Assembly: GCA_964516295.1 (NCBI GenBank)
Contig: CAZEYT010000025.1
Location: forward strand, 1 to 35,682
Source of the DNA: CAZEYT01 sp964516295
Lineage (GTDB): Bacteria; Verrucomicrobiota; Verrucomicrobiia; Chthoniobacterales; Terrimicrobiaceae
Direction: 5' to 3'
Length of the DNA: 35,682 nucleotides
Shown: positions 8,073-16,054 of the stretch, one piece after another
How the letters are laid out: each line of letters begins with the position of its first letter
Numbering within the stretch: the first letter of the stretch is position 1
Notes under the pieces: model-generated
What the model was told of the DNA's origin: nothing
Seen by the model: the letters and a program-made list of their open reading frames with translations, nothing else
The model's database searches: none
Position numbers and translations under genes: made by a program

Positions 8073-9644
8073 TTACTCCCACTCAATGGTGGCAGGAGGT
8101 TTGCTGGAAACGTCGTAGCAGATGCGGTTGACGCCCTTGACTTCATTGATGACGCGCGAGGCGATGCGACCGAGAAGATCGTGGGGAAGCCGGACCCAAT
8201 CAGCCGTCATGCCGTCGTGACTTTCGACGACCCGCAGGGCGATGGTGTAGTCATAAGTCCGCTCATCTCCCATCACTCCGACGGAGCGCACGGGAAGGAG
8301 GACGGCAAAGGACTGCCAGACTTTGTAATACCAACCGGACGCCTTCATTTCCTCGATCACAATCGTGTCGGCATCGCGGACGATACGGAGGCGCTCGGGC
8401 GTGATGTCTCCCAGAATGCGAACGGCGAGGCCGGGACCCGGGAAGGGCTGGCGGTGGACGATTTCTTTGGAGAGGCCGAGTTCGGTGCCGACGCGGCGGA
8501 CCTCGTCTTTGAAGAGCTGACGAAGGGGCTCGACGAGGTCGAATTTCATCCGCTCGGGGAGGCCTCCGACATTGTGATGACTCTTGATGAGGGCGGCCGG
8601 ATTACCGGAAATGGAAACGCTCTCAATGACGTCCGGGTAAAGTGTGCCCTGGGCGAGGAAGCGGTAGCGACCCGGGGAGGTTTTTTTGAGATCGCGGGCG
8701 GCGGCTTCGAAGACTTTGATGAATTCGTTGCCGATAATCTTGCGCTTGTGTTCCGGATCGGTGACGCCCTTGAGTTTTCCGAGGAACTGACGGGAAGCAT
8801 CGACTTTGCGCATGCGAATGCGGAACTCCCCGGCGAAAAGTTTTTCCACGGCATCGGCTTCGCCGGCGCGGAGAAGTCCGTTGTCAACAAAGATGCAGGT
8901 GAGCTGGTCACCGATGGCCTTGTGAATCAATGCGGCGGCGACGGAGGAATCGACTCCGCCGCTCAGGCCGAGGATGACCTGACCATCGCCGACCTGGTCG
9001 CGAATCTCGCGGCAGGTTTTGTCGATGAACGACTCCATGGTCCAATCGGAGGTGCATTTGCAGATCCGGTGGACGAAGTTGGCGATGATTTCTTTGCCGC
9101 GCGGGGTGTGGACGACTTCGGGATGGAACTGAAGGCCGTAAATGTCGCGTTTGGTATCGCCGATGACGGCATGCGGCGAGTTTTCCGTTTTGCCAAGCGC
9201 CCGGAAGCCCGCGGGGAGCTTCGTAATTTTGTCTCCGTGGCTGTTCCAAACATCGAGTTCGGCCGGCAAGTCGTGGAAGAGGTCGCAGCGACGGTCGACT
9301 TTGAGCCGTCCCGGTCCGTATTCGCGACGCGCCGAGCGCTCGACTTTTCCACCGAGGCCGTGAGCGATGAGTTGCATGCCGTAGCAGATGCCGAGGACGG
9401 GAACTCCGAGGTCGTAAATGGCCCGATCAACCTGCGGAGCCTTGGGCGCATAGACGCTCGCGGGTCCGCCCGAGAGGATGATGCCCGAGGGCTTCAGCTT
9501 GGCAATGGCCTGGGCCTTGGTGCGGAACGGGATGATTTCCGAGTAAACTTGGCACTCGCGAACACGACGGGCAATGACTTGGGTGTATTGCGATCCGAAG
9601 TCGAGGATGAGAATTTTTTCCGCGGCGGGCTGGGAATCGGTCAT
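8073..9644 (-). CDS. guaA: GMP synthase (glutamine-hydrolysing)
   Basis: GMP synthase converts XMP, ATP and glutamine to GMP in the cytoplasm, the last step of guanine nucleotide synthesis. The 523-residue product has the class I glutamine amidotransferase domain first: ILDFGSQYTQ at 13-22, nucleophile Cys87 in GICYGMQ, and His174/Glu176 in LQFHPEV. The ATP-pyrophosphatase domain follows with SGGVDS at 228-233, and the C-terminal dimerisation domain ends in the diagnostic PPATIEWE. Length is normal. The frame extends 15 codons further upstream, but the ATG at 9644 gives the family's usual N-terminus. A small lipoprotein gene lies 69 bases upstream on the same strand and may be co-transcribed. 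No xanthine/guanine riboswitch was recognised upstream. Confidence 0.97.
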   Translation of the reverse strand: MTDSQPAAEKILILDFGSQYTQVIARRVRECQVYSEIIPFRTKAQAIAKLKPSGIILSGGPASVYAPKAPQVDRAIYDLGVPVLGICYGMQLIAHGLGGKVERSARREYGPGRLKVDRRCDLFHDLPAELDVWNSHGDKITKLPAGFRALGKTENSPHAVIGDTKRDIYGLQFHPEVVHTPRGKEIIANFVHRICKCTSDWTMESFIDKTCREIRDQVGDGQVILGLSGGVDSSVAAALIHKAIGDQLTCIFVDNGLLRAGEADAVEKLFAGEFRIRMRKVDASRQFLGKLKGVTDPEHKRKIIGNEFIKVFEAAARDLKKTSPGRYRFLAQGTLYPDVIESVSISGNPAALIKSHHNVGGLPERMKFDLVEPLRQLFKDEVRRVGTELGLSKEIVHRQPFPGPGLAVRILGDITPERLRIVRDADTIVIEEMKASGWYYKVWQSFAVLLPVRSVGVMGDERTYDYTIALRVVESHDGMTADWVRLPHDLLGRIASRVINEVKGVNRICYDVSSKPPATIEWE

Positions 9645-9713
9645 GTCAAAAAGAGAATAAGAATCGGTGAGGCGTTTGGGCCCGAACAACGGCGAACGGG
9701 AAGCGAGGCGGGA

Positions 9714-9890
9714 TCAGCGGAATTCGTCGCCAAAGGAATCCGCTGTGGGATCGTTGGGAACAATCTGGCCGCGTCCTTGGAGTCCTTGTTGAAACTGCTG
9801 GCCGACGGCGCTGGCATCTTGCTCCGCAACAGCGCAGCCGGCGACGAACAAAAGAACGGTGAGAAGTGAAAAAAAGATCACGCCTTTCAT
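9714..9890 (-). CDS. Small lipoprotein of unknown function
   Basis: The 58-residue ORF begins with a lipoprotein signal (hydrophobic residues 4-17) and a clear lipobox FVAGC with the acylated cysteine at 19. Alanine follows it, so by the E. coli rule it would go to the outer membrane. The mature part is only about 40 residues, Gln-rich then ending in IVPNDPTADSFGDEFR, which looks like a conserved tail, but I do not recognise the family. The ATG at 9890 is chosen because upstream in-frame starts would put charged residues before the signal and overlap the divergent aat gene. Only 13 bases separate its start from that of aat, so the two promoters must lie inside the neighbouring genes or overlap. 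It may be transcribed with guaA. Confidence 0.65.
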   Translation of the reverse strand: MKGVIFFSLLTVLLFVAGCAVAEQDASAVGQQFQQGLQGRGQIVPNDPTADSFGDEFR

Positions 9891-9903
9891 CGGCGGGAGA
9901 ATA

Positions 9904-10545
9904 ATGATTCCGGAACGGATGGCAAACATCATTCCTCCAGAGGCGTTGTTGGGCTTTTACCGAACCGGACTTTTTCCCATGGCCGGGGAGGATGGCATTC
10001 GTTTGTTCTCGCCCGATCCGCGGGGAATCCTGCCCCTGGATGGCTTCCGCATTCCTCACGGAACGCGGGCGACGCTGCGGGATCCGGCTTGGGAAGTGCG
10101 GATCGACACGGCGTTTGAAGAGGTGATGTTGGGGTGCTCGGAGCGGGAGGAAACATGGATCGATGAGACGATTTTCTGGAGCTACCTTCTCCTCCACCGA
10201 ACCGGGCACGCGCATTCGGTCGAGGTATGGCGTGACGGGGCGCTGGCCGGAGGTTTGTACGGGGTGCGGATCGGAGCAGTTTTTTTCGGGGAGTCGATGT
10301 TCCACCGCATCGGTGGTGCTTCAAAAGTCGCCCTGTGCCGTCTGGTGGAAATTCTGCGCGCCGGTAAGTTCGGACTGGTTGATACGCAATGGGTGACGCC
10401 CCATCTCGCGACGTTCGGCGCGGTGGAGATTTCCCGAATGATGTATCTGGGGGAGCTGAACCGGCACCTGGCCCGCAACGCGGTTTTTCCGGCCCCCGGT
10501 CCGTTGAGTTTTCCGCTCAGGCCAGGGTCCGCCCCGTCGCCGTGA
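9904..10545 (+). CDS. aat: Leucyl/phenylalanyl-tRNA-protein transferase
   Basis: Aat transfers Leu or Phe from aminoacyl-tRNA to the N-terminus of proteins starting with Lys or Arg, marking them for ClpS/ClpAP degradation in the N-degron pathway. The 213-residue product shows FYRTGLFPM (18-26), SPDPRGILPL (36-45), GGLYGVRIGAVFFGESMF (116-133, Glu130 equivalent to the catalytic-site Glu) and LVDTQWVTPHLATFGA (158-173), all core signatures in order. The start at 9904 is preferred because GGGAGA sits six bases upstream; ATG 9919 is the alternative. The gene is divergent from the small lipoprotein, and its 3' end overlaps the convergent DAHP synthase gene by 29 bases, so each transcript is antisense to the other there. 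Confidence 0.95.
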   Translation: MIPERMANIIPPEALLGFYRTGLFPMAGEDGIRLFSPDPRGILPLDGFRIPHGTRATLRDPAWEVRIDTAFEEVMLGCSEREETWIDETIFWSYLLLHRTGHAHSVEVWRDGALAGGLYGVRIGAVFFGESMFHRIGGASKVALCRLVEILRAGKFGLVDTQWVTPHLATFGAVEISRMMYLGELNRHLARNAVFPAPGPLSFPLRPGSAPSP

Positions 10546-11536
10546 GGAACGGCTCGATGGTTTTTACCAGCTCTTCGAAGGCGGCAAAGTCGACTTGCTG
10601 CTGGCCGTCGCTCAGGGCTTCGGCGGGGTTCGGATGGACTTCGATGAGGAGCCCGTCCGCACCAAGCGCAACAGCGCCACGGCAGAGGGCGAGGACCAGA
10701 TCGGAACGCCCGCAACCCTGGCTGGGGTCGACAATGACCGGCAGGTGGGATTCTTTTTTTGCGATGGCAACCGCTGCGAGATCGAGGGTGTTCCGCGTGT
10801 AGGTCTCGAAAGTGCGAATGCCCCGCTCGCAGAGGAGGACGTTCGGATTTCCGTGCGCGAGGATATACTCCGCGGCAAGGAGCCATTCTTCGATGCGCTC
10901 GCTCATTCCGCGCTTGAGCAAAACCGCCTTGCCCGAGCGGGCGCATTCGATGAGGAGTTGGAAATTCTGGGCATTCCGCGCGCCGATCTGGAGAATATCC
11001 GCCGTGGCTGCCACGTGCGCGACATCGCGCTCGCTGAGAACTTCGGTGATAATCTTGAGGCCGGTCTCGCGGCGGGCGAGGTCGAGCAGGCGGAGACCTT
11101 CCTTTCCAAGGCCCTGAAATTCATAGGGAGACGTGCGCGGCTTGTAAGCCCCACCGCGCAAAACCGTGGCCCCGGCCGCCTTGACCGCGCGGGCGGTCGA
11201 GAGAAGCTGCTCCTCGCTTTCCACCGAACAGGGACCGGCCATTAACACGACCTCCGGCCCGCCGATTTTGACGCCGTCCACATCCACGACCGTCGTCTCC
11301 GGATGCGATTCGCGGCTGGCGAGCTTGTAGCGCTTTTGAACGCGGAGAACGCTTTCCACCTGCGGGAGAACGGAGAGCGATTCCAAAGTCTGGTGGGTGC
11401 GCTCATCCCCGATGGCGGCAATCACCGTCTGCGTGGCCCCGTGGATGGGTGCGGGTTCGTATCCAAGCTTCCGAACCTCCTCAATCACTTCATCGATGGC
11501 GGAGCGCGGCATGTTCGGGCGGAGGACAATAATCAT
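10517..11536 (-). CDS. aroF: 3-deoxy-7-phosphoheptulonate synthase (type I-beta)
   Basis: DAHP synthase condenses phosphoenolpyruvate and erythrose 4-phosphate at the entry of the shikimate pathway. From the ATG at 11536 the product is 339 residues, matching the type I-beta architecture of Thermotoga maritima: an N-terminal ferredoxin-like/ACT-like regulatory domain (about 1-70, MIIVLRPNMP and EVIEEVRKLGY) and a TIM barrel with GPCSVES (101-107), KPRTSPY (132-138), LLKRGM and IVDPSQGCGRSD. The frame extends 39 codons upstream, but that stretch is not conserved-looking and would intrude on the divergent LOG-family promoter. The N-terminal domain implies feedback control by an aromatic amino acid, as known in this subtype; which one cannot be told. 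Its 3' end overlaps aat tail to tail. Confidence 0.95.
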   Translation of the reverse strand: MIIVLRPNMPRSAIDEVIEEVRKLGYEPAPIHGATQTVIAAIGDERTHQTLESLSVLPQVESVLRVQKRYKLASRESHPETTVVDVDGVKIGGPEVVLMAGPCSVESEEQLLSTARAVKAAGATVLRGGAYKPRTSPYEFQGLGKEGLRLLDLARRETGLKIITEVLSERDVAHVAATADILQIGARNAQNFQLLIECARSGKAVLLKRGMSERIEEWLLAAEYILAHGNPNVLLCERGIRTFETYTRNTLDLAAVAIAKKESHLPVIVDPSQGCGRSDLVLALCRGAVALGADGLLIEVHPNPAEALSDGQQQVDFAAFEELVKTIEPFLTATGRTLA

Positions 11537-11642
11537 GGGGAAAGTCTGTCCCGCCTGCCGGGCAGTCTCAATCGAAATCCCGTGGTCCATTTTCGGACTG
11601 GCGGGCGGCCCGGTGCCACGTATGCTCCCGCGAACACGCCGC

Positions 11643-12665
11643 ATGAAAGACAAAGAACGTGATCCCCGCCTCCGGGAACTTGCTCAGGAAGTGGCCACCG
11701 GAAAAGCCGCCGAGTTGGTCGCCGACATGATGGAGACGGCGCTGCGGCTTGGGCGGGACAAAGCCGGCATGGGCGAATTGAAGCTGATCAGCCGGGCGCT
11801 CCGCGAAATGCGCTATGCGTCCAGTGTTTTTGCGCGTTACCACGGAACGCGGAAGGTCGCCGTCTTCGGAAGCGCCCGAACCAAACCCGATGAGGAAGAA
11901 TACCGTCTCGCCAAGCTCTTTGCCCAGCGCATCGTCTCGCGGGGCTACATGGTCATCACCGGTGGTGGCGATGGCATCATGGGTGCCGCCCAGGAAGGAG
12001 CCGGGGCGGAAAAAAGCTTCGGCCTCAACATCCGTCTCCCCTTTGAACAACGCGCCAACGAGGTCATCCACGGCGATCCGAAGCTGATCAATTTTAACTA
12101 TTTCTTCACCCGCAAGCTGAACTTCGCCAAAGAAACCCATGCCTTTGTTTTGTTTCCCGGCGGATTCGGCACGCACGACGAGGGCTTCGAAGTCATGACG
12201 CTCATGCAGACGGGAAAAATGCCGATTGTTCCCATCGTCATGCTCGACCGTCCAAACGGCCACTATTGGGAGACCTGGCGGCGCTTTATCGACAACGACC
12301 TGCTCGATCACGGACTGGTCTCGGCATCGGATTTTCACCTGTTCCACATCACACACGATCCCGACGAGGCCGTGCGTATCATCACCACGTTCTATCGGAA
12401 CTTCCAATCGTATCGCTGGGTGCGGGAAAAGATGGTGATCCGCGTGCAAAAGCGCCTCAGCGGAGACGCCTTGGAAGAGTTGAACCGCCGGTTCGACACG
12501 CTGCTGGCGGCCGACCGCATTGTCCAGACGACGCCTCTTCCCGAGGAGAAGGACGAACACCTGCTGGCGGAGCTGCCACGGATTGTTTTGACCCCGCACA
12601 AACGCGATTTCGGCTCGATCCGACTCCTCCTCGACGCGATCAACGACGCCACAACAGAATCATGA
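11643..12665 (+). CDS. LOG family protein (nucleotide 5'-monophosphate phosphoribohydrolase-like)
   Basis: LOG-family proteins have a Rossmann fold and cleave the N-glycosidic bond of nucleoside 5'-monophosphates; plant members activate cytokinins, and many bacterial ones are misnamed lysine decarboxylases. The 340-residue product shows FGSAR (75-79), the GGGDGIMGAAQEGA loop (107-120), FFTRK (154-158) and the diagnostic PGGFGTHDE (172-180) with catalytic Glu180. It carries about 60 extra N-terminal residues and about 110 C-terminal residues beyond the compact core, a longer form whose substrate is unknown. The ATG at 11643 is chosen as nearest to the core; ATG 11622 is possible, and neither has a strong ribosome-binding site. 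The TGA stop overlaps the ATG of the repeat protein downstream (ATGA). Confidence 0.88.
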   Translation: MKDKERDPRLRELAQEVATGKAAELVADMMETALRLGRDKAGMGELKLISRALREMRYASSVFARYHGTRKVAVFGSARTKPDEEEYRLAKLFAQRIVSRGYMVITGGGDGIMGAAQEGAGAEKSFGLNIRLPFEQRANEVIHGDPKLINFNYFFTRKLNFAKETHAFVLFPGGFGTHDEGFEVMTLMQTGKMPIVPIVMLDRPNGHYWETWRRFIDNDLLDHGLVSASDFHLFHITHDPDEAVRIITTFYRNFQSYRWVREKMVIRVQKRLSGDALEELNRRFDTLLAADRIVQTTPLPEEKDEHLLAELPRIVLTPHKRDFGSIRLLLDAINDATTES

Positions 12666-12967
12666 AACGCCGGGCATTTCTGGCCGCTCTCGCCGCCGTC
12701 CCGGCCGCCGCCCATGCCGGGTCGAAAAAAGGGAAACGCCCGGGCGATGTTTTCGGAAAAATCCAGTTCGTGACCAGCTTTCCCGATGTGAAGGTCCAGG
12801 TGGTCGAAAACTTCCCCGACCTGAAAGTGAAAGTCGTCAACGCCCTCCCCGACCGCCCCGGGCGCTGGCAGATTGTCCATTCGTTCCCCGACTACAAAGT
12901 CCAGATCGTCTCGTCTTTCCCGGATTTCAAAATCCAGTTCGTCGACAATTTTCCGGGCGTCACGTAG
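12662..12967 (+). CDS. Exported tandem-repeat protein, probable 7(1) septoil-knot domain
   Basis: The 101-residue product has a short signal with an Arg-Arg-Ala-Phe-Leu start (residues 3-7, Tat-like) and an Ala-His-Ala site at 17-19. From residue 33 on it is almost entirely six units of the type K-h-x-h-V-x-x-h-P-D: KIQFVTSFPDV (33-43), KVQVVENFPDL, KVKVVNALPD, then DRPGRW as a spacer, QIVHSFPDY, KVQIVSSFPDF and KIQFVDNFPGV (90-100). The period is 11 residues, one strand per unit. From memory this matches the small-protein family named in Pfam for a predicted 7(1) 'septoil' knot; I cannot check it here. Function is unknown for the family. It starts within the stop of the LOG gene (ATGA), so it is made together with it. 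Confidence 0.75.
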   Translation: MKRRAFLAALAAVPAAAHAGSKKGKRPGDVFGKIQFVTSFPDVKVQVVENFPDLKVKVVNALPDRPGRWQIVHSFPDYKVQIVSSFPDFKIQFVDNFPGVT

Positions 12968-13045
12968 GCAGCCCGTGGATTCCGGGTCGGATGGATTCCG
13001 AAAAATAAATCTTGGTCGGGAATTTCCACGGTATTAGTTTTCCTA

Positions 13046-14035
13046 ATGCCTATGAAATCACCCATCAAAGTCGCCGTGACCGGTGCCGCCGGTCAGATTG
13101 GATACGCTCTTCTCCCCCGCATTGCCGCCGGCGGGATGTTTGGTCCGGAGCAGCCCGTCATTTTGCATCTCATTGAAGTGCCTGTGGAAAAAGCCATGAA
13201 GGCGCTCGAGGGCGTCGCCATGGAGCTCGATGACTGCGCGTTTCCGTTGTTGAAAGGTATTGTTTTGACGGATGACCCGAAGGTCGGATTCGGCGGGGCA
13301 AATTGGTGTTTGCTCGTCGGGGCCAAGCCGCGGGGTCCCGGCATGGAGCGTGCCGATCTGCTCAAGGACAATGGCAAGATTTTCACCTCGCAAGGCACGA
13401 TCATTGACGAAGTCGCCGACGACGACGCCCGGGTCGCCGTGGTCGGCAATCCCGCGAACACGAATTGCATGATCGCCGCCAGCAAGGCCCGTCGCCTGAC
13501 GCCTGACCGCTTCACGGCCATGGTCCGCCTCGATCAAAACCGAGCCCAAAGCCAGCTCGCCAAGAAAGCTGGCGTCTCCACCACCGACGTCTCGGATATC
13601 TTCATCTACGGAAATCACAGCCCGACCATGTTCCCGGCCTTCGCGCAGGCGAAGATTTCCGGCAAGCCCGCCCGCGAGGTCATCGCAGACGACGCCTGGC
13701 TCGAGGGCCCCTTCTGCGAGATCGTTGGCAAGCGGGGGGCCGCCATCATTGCCGCTCGTGGCGCATCATCGGCAGCCTCGGCAGCCAGCTCGCTCGTCGA
13801 CCACGTCCGCGACCTCTCGACACCCGGAGCCATTCACTCGATCGCTGTCAAATCCGAGGGCCACTACGGCTTCGACCCGAATGTGTGGGCTGGCCTCCCG
13901 GTCAAAACAACGACCCCGGGGTCCTACGAAGTCCTGACCGGTTTTGAAATGGATGCGTTCGCGAAATCCAAAATCGCCGCGACGAACAAAGAACTCACCG
14001 ACGAGCGCGCCATGGTCGCCGATATGCTCGGCTGA
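13046..14035 (+). CDS. mdh: Malate dehydrogenase
   Basis: Malate dehydrogenase interconverts malate and oxaloacetate with NAD in the citric acid cycle. The 329-residue product is of the cytosolic/type 2 kind: TGAAGQIGY (12-20) is the dinucleotide loop, Glu44 in HLIEV ends the second strand and would bind the adenosine ribose, GAKPRGPGMER (92-102) gives the two substrate arginines, GNPANTN (134-140) lines the cofactor site, and Asp163 in RLDQNRA with His191 in YGNHSP form the proton relay. Length is normal. ATG 13046 or ATG 13052 could be the start and neither has a clear ribosome-binding site. It stands alone, with a strong terminator 22 bases downstream. Confidence 0.96.
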   Translation: MPMKSPIKVAVTGAAGQIGYALLPRIAAGGMFGPEQPVILHLIEVPVEKAMKALEGVAMELDDCAFPLLKGIVLTDDPKVGFGGANWCLLVGAKPRGPGMERADLLKDNGKIFTSQGTIIDEVADDDARVAVVGNPANTNCMIAASKARRLTPDRFTAMVRLDQNRAQSQLAKKAGVSTTDVSDIFIYGNHSPTMFPAFAQAKISGKPAREVIADDAWLEGPFCEIVGKRGAAIIAARGASSAASAASSLVDHVRDLSTPGAIHSIAVKSEGHYGFDPNVWAGLPVKTTTPGSYEVLTGFEMDAFAKSKIAATNKELTDERAMVADMLG

Positions 14036-14056
14036 TCCGCGTCCGCTCTGGAATCC

Positions 14057-14094
14057 AAAAGCCGCCGTCTGCCCCGCGCAGCGGCGGCTTTTTT
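14057..14094 (+). terminator. Intrinsic terminator of mdh
   Basis: The arms AAAAGCCGCCG (14057-14067) and CGGCGGCTTTT (14082-14092) form an 11-bp perfect stem with a 14-base loop, followed by further T residues to 14094. Because the arms begin with an A run and end with a T run, it could work in both directions. It separates mdh from the type II secretion operon. Confidence 0.92.
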
Positions 14095-14160
14095 CGCCCC
14101 GGACACGCCGCTCCCTCCGCGCTTGCCGCCACACCGGAAGCAGGCTATCATTTTCCTCTT

Positions 14161-14583
14161 GTGAACTCTCCCAAGGTCCGCCTCCGCACCGACTCCGGCT
14201 ACACGCTCTTCGAAATCATGCTCGTGCTGGGCATCATCGCTGTGCTGGTGGGCTCGGCAATCTACATGCTCGTTGGCAACGTTGATGTCGCGAAAGAGCA
14301 GCGGGTCGAGAGCGATATACAGGCCATTTCCATGCAGCTTCGCACCTATGAGATGCTCAACTATCGCCGTCCCACCACCGAGCAGGGTCTCAAGGCGTTG
14401 GTGACCCCGCCCACAAACGACCCAAAGCCGAGGAAATGGAAACAACTCATGAAGTCGGTTCCGCTGGATCCTTGGGGCCAGGAGTATGTTTACCGAAATC
14501 CCGGAAAACTGAACACCGGCGGCTTCGATCTTTATTCGCTCGGTCCGGACGGCAGGGAGAGCGATGACGACGTGGGCAAATAA
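14161..14583 (+). CDS. gspG: Type II secretion major pseudopilin GspG
   Basis: GspG is the main subunit of the periplasmic pseudopilus that pushes substrates through the secretin. The 140-residue product has a 13-residue basic leader ending in Gly13, then YTLFEIMLVLGIIAVLVG with Glu18 at position +5 after the cleavage site, the prepilin-peptidase signature (Tyr rather than the usual Phe at +1). TEQGLKALVTPP and PLDPWGQEYVYRNPG, FDLYSLGPDG are diagnostic for GspG and its calcium-binding C-terminus. The start is GTG; no ATG lies upstream of the leader and no clear Shine-Dalgarno is visible. It opens the operon and overlaps gspH by 20 bases. Confidence 0.96.
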   Translation: MNSPKVRLRTDSGYTLFEIMLVLGIIAVLVGSAIYMLVGNVDVAKEQRVESDIQAISMQLRTYEMLNYRRPTTEQGLKALVTPPTNDPKPRKWKQLMKSVPLDPWGQEYVYRNPGKLNTGGFDLYSLGPDGRESDDDVGK

Positions 14584-15022
14584 GCCGTCCGGCGGCTACA
14601 CGCTGCTGGAAATTTTGCTGGCGATCGGGGTCATCGGTATTCTTCTCGGGTTTACCGTTCCCCTCATCGGCGGATCCTTCGGTCCATCACCCGGCGAAGA
14701 AGCGCAGGAAGCCCTCAGTCGTTCGGCCGCCGCGGCGAGACGGGAGGCCCTTCGCGACGGTGAGCCCCGGCGTCTTCAAATTCTGGAGCGCGGACTTTCG
14801 TCGGAGCTCGACGCCATTCCCCGGGCTACGCTTCCCGACGGTTGGACGCTTCAACTCCGGCGTCTCACCGAGACAAAATTCCGCCGCCCCGGCACGAATG
14901 AGATCTGGGAATTCAGCAGTGCGGGCATTTGTGAGCCGATTACGTTTTTGATGGGAGACGGCTTGGAATCGGTCACGATCACGTTCGACCCATTGACCGC
15001 ACTGGTCGTGCCCGATGAATAA
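14564..15022 (+). CDS. gspH: Type II secretion minor pseudopilin, GspH-like
   Basis: The 152-residue product has a type IV pilin-like N-terminus: a short leader ending in Gly-Gly, then YTLLEILLAIGVIGILLGF with Glu at +5. The rest is soluble and beta-rich (PDGWTLQLRRLTETKF, ITFLMGDGLESVTITFDP), as in GspH, a minor pseudopilin of the tip complex. Position between gspG and gspI supports this over GspI or GspJ. It overlaps gspG by 20 bases and gspI by 8 bases, so translation is probably coupled. Sequence conservation in this family is low beyond the N-terminus, so the subtype rests mostly on gene order. Confidence 0.85.
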   Translation: MTTWANKPSGGYTLLEILLAIGVIGILLGFTVPLIGGSFGPSPGEEAQEALSRSAAAARREALRDGEPRRLQILERGLSSELDAIPRATLPDGWTLQLRRLTETKFRRPGTNEIWEFSSAGICEPITFLMGDGLESVTITFDPLTALVVPDE

Positions 15023-15386
15023 CCGACGCGGGTTTTCGCTCTTTGAGGTGTTGGTCGCGATGGGAGTTTTCGCCCTCGCGGTGACGGGCCTGGCCATCGC
15101 CCTCGAAAGCGGCGTGCAGGGGGCGCTGGAGGCACGCTCCCGCTCAATGGCTCGCATCCAATTGGAATCACGCCTCTCGGCCTGCCTTGCCGATCCTCCA
15201 CTCAGCGGGCGCCGGGTTATTGACGCGAAGGACAATCACGGTGTCCGCATCGAGGAAGAGCTCGTGCCATTCGAAGCCCGCACTACGAACGACACGATTG
15301 TTCCCGGTCTTTGGAAACTGACCATCTCCGCCGACTGGGGCGGACGGGATGTCGAAAAAGCGGACATCATCCTTTACCGTCCATGA
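15015..15386 (+). CDS. gspI: Type II secretion minor pseudopilin, GspI-like
   Basis: The 123-residue product begins MNNRRG, then FSLFEVLVAMGVFALAVTGL with Glu at +5 after the prepilin cleavage glycine; FSLFEVLVAM is close to the typical GspI start. The small soluble part is a pilin-like alpha/beta domain. GspI is the core of the GspI-J-K tip that starts pseudopilus assembly. It overlaps gspH by 8 bases at the start and gspJ by ATGA at the end, within an operon where nearly every junction overlaps. Confidence 0.88.
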   Translation: MNNRRGFSLFEVLVAMGVFALAVTGLAIALESGVQGALEARSRSMARIQLESRLSACLADPPLSGRRVIDAKDNHGVRIEEELVPFEARTTNDTIVPGLWKLTISADWGGRDVEKADIILYRP

Positions 15387-16054
15387 TTCGCACACGACCG
15401 CAGGGCTTTACGTTGTTCGAGGTCATCCTTGCGCTCGGTCTTTTGGCCTTGTTGACCGGTGCGGTGTATTCGATTTCCTCGGCGGCTCTGGATGCGAGTC
15501 GCTCAACTCTCGACGAGCAATTTGCGGTCCGCCGGTTGGAGAGCTTTTTGCGAGTGACACGTGAGGCATTTCTCAATCTGCCGCGGGAGGGGAGTGTTTT
15601 TCTGCGGATGACGTCATCCGCCTCCGGTGCTCCCGTGCCCGAGATGGTTTTTCGGGAGGCCGCCGGTGTTTTCGGGATCTCCTCGTTGGGTGGCGGTTCG
15701 CTGATTCTGGCCGCCCGACCCCGCGCAGACGGGAGCCGGAGTTTTTCGATGCTCCGTGTTCCGGCCAACATGCAGGGGGCGGAATTGAGCCGGTATTCGG
15801 TCGACGGTCCCTGGGTGGCACTTCTGCCGGGAGTCGAGCGGGTCAAGTGGACGTTTTTTGTAAATGGCGAATGGCGTGAGGAATGGCCCGAGGGAGCCGG
15901 ACGCCCGCTGGCCGTGCGCCTGGAGATGGAGTGCCGCGACGTGCCGGGCTATCCGGTCGATGCGCAGTTTTGGATTCCACCGCTTGCCGCCGCACCGCCT
16001 CCCCAAGCGGGACCAACCCCGGAAACCTCTCCGACGCCCGCACCGACACCATGA
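15383..16054 (+). CDS. gspJ: Type II secretion minor pseudopilin, GspJ-like
   Basis: The 223-residue product starts MIRTRPQG, then FTLFEVILALGLLALLTGAV, the prepilin signature with Glu at +5. The soluble part (to about residue 195) includes PGVERVKWTFFVNGEW and AVRLEMECRD, which fits GspJ, the tip-complex subunit between GspI and GspK. The C-terminus is an unusual Pro/Thr/Ala tail (about the last 25 residues, ending PETSPTPAPTP), not part of the standard fold. The ATG at 15383 overlaps the gspI stop as ATGA and is preferred over upstream in-frame codons. Confidence 0.87.
   Translation: MIRTRPQGFTLFEVILALGLLALLTGAVYSISSAALDASRSTLDEQFAVRRLESFLRVTREAFLNLPREGSVFLRMTSSASGAPVPEMVFREAAGVFGISSLGGGSLILAARPRADGSRSFSMLRVPANMQGAELSRYSVDGPWVALLPGVERVKWTFFVNGEWREEWPEGAGRPLAVRLEMECRDVPGYPVDAQFWIPPLAAAPPPQAGPTPETSPTPAPTP

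Noticed and set aside
8028..9869. 613-codon plus-strand open frame
   Set aside because: It is antisense to guaA, whose motifs are unmistakable; long antisense frames are common in GC-rich genes with strong third-position bias.
11568..12599. 343-codon minus-strand open frame
   Set aside because: Antisense shadow of the LOG-family gene, which has diagnostic motifs.
12976..13000. Direct repeat TGGATTCCG twice, 16 bases apart, upstream of mdh
   Set aside because: Could be an operator, but too short to claim and no matching regulator or second site was found.
7939..13015. AATAAATCTTGG at 7939-7950 and 13004-13015, with a near-match at 25294
   Set aside because: Shared 12-mers are expected many times by chance in a window of this size, and the three positions are not at a constant distance from gene starts.
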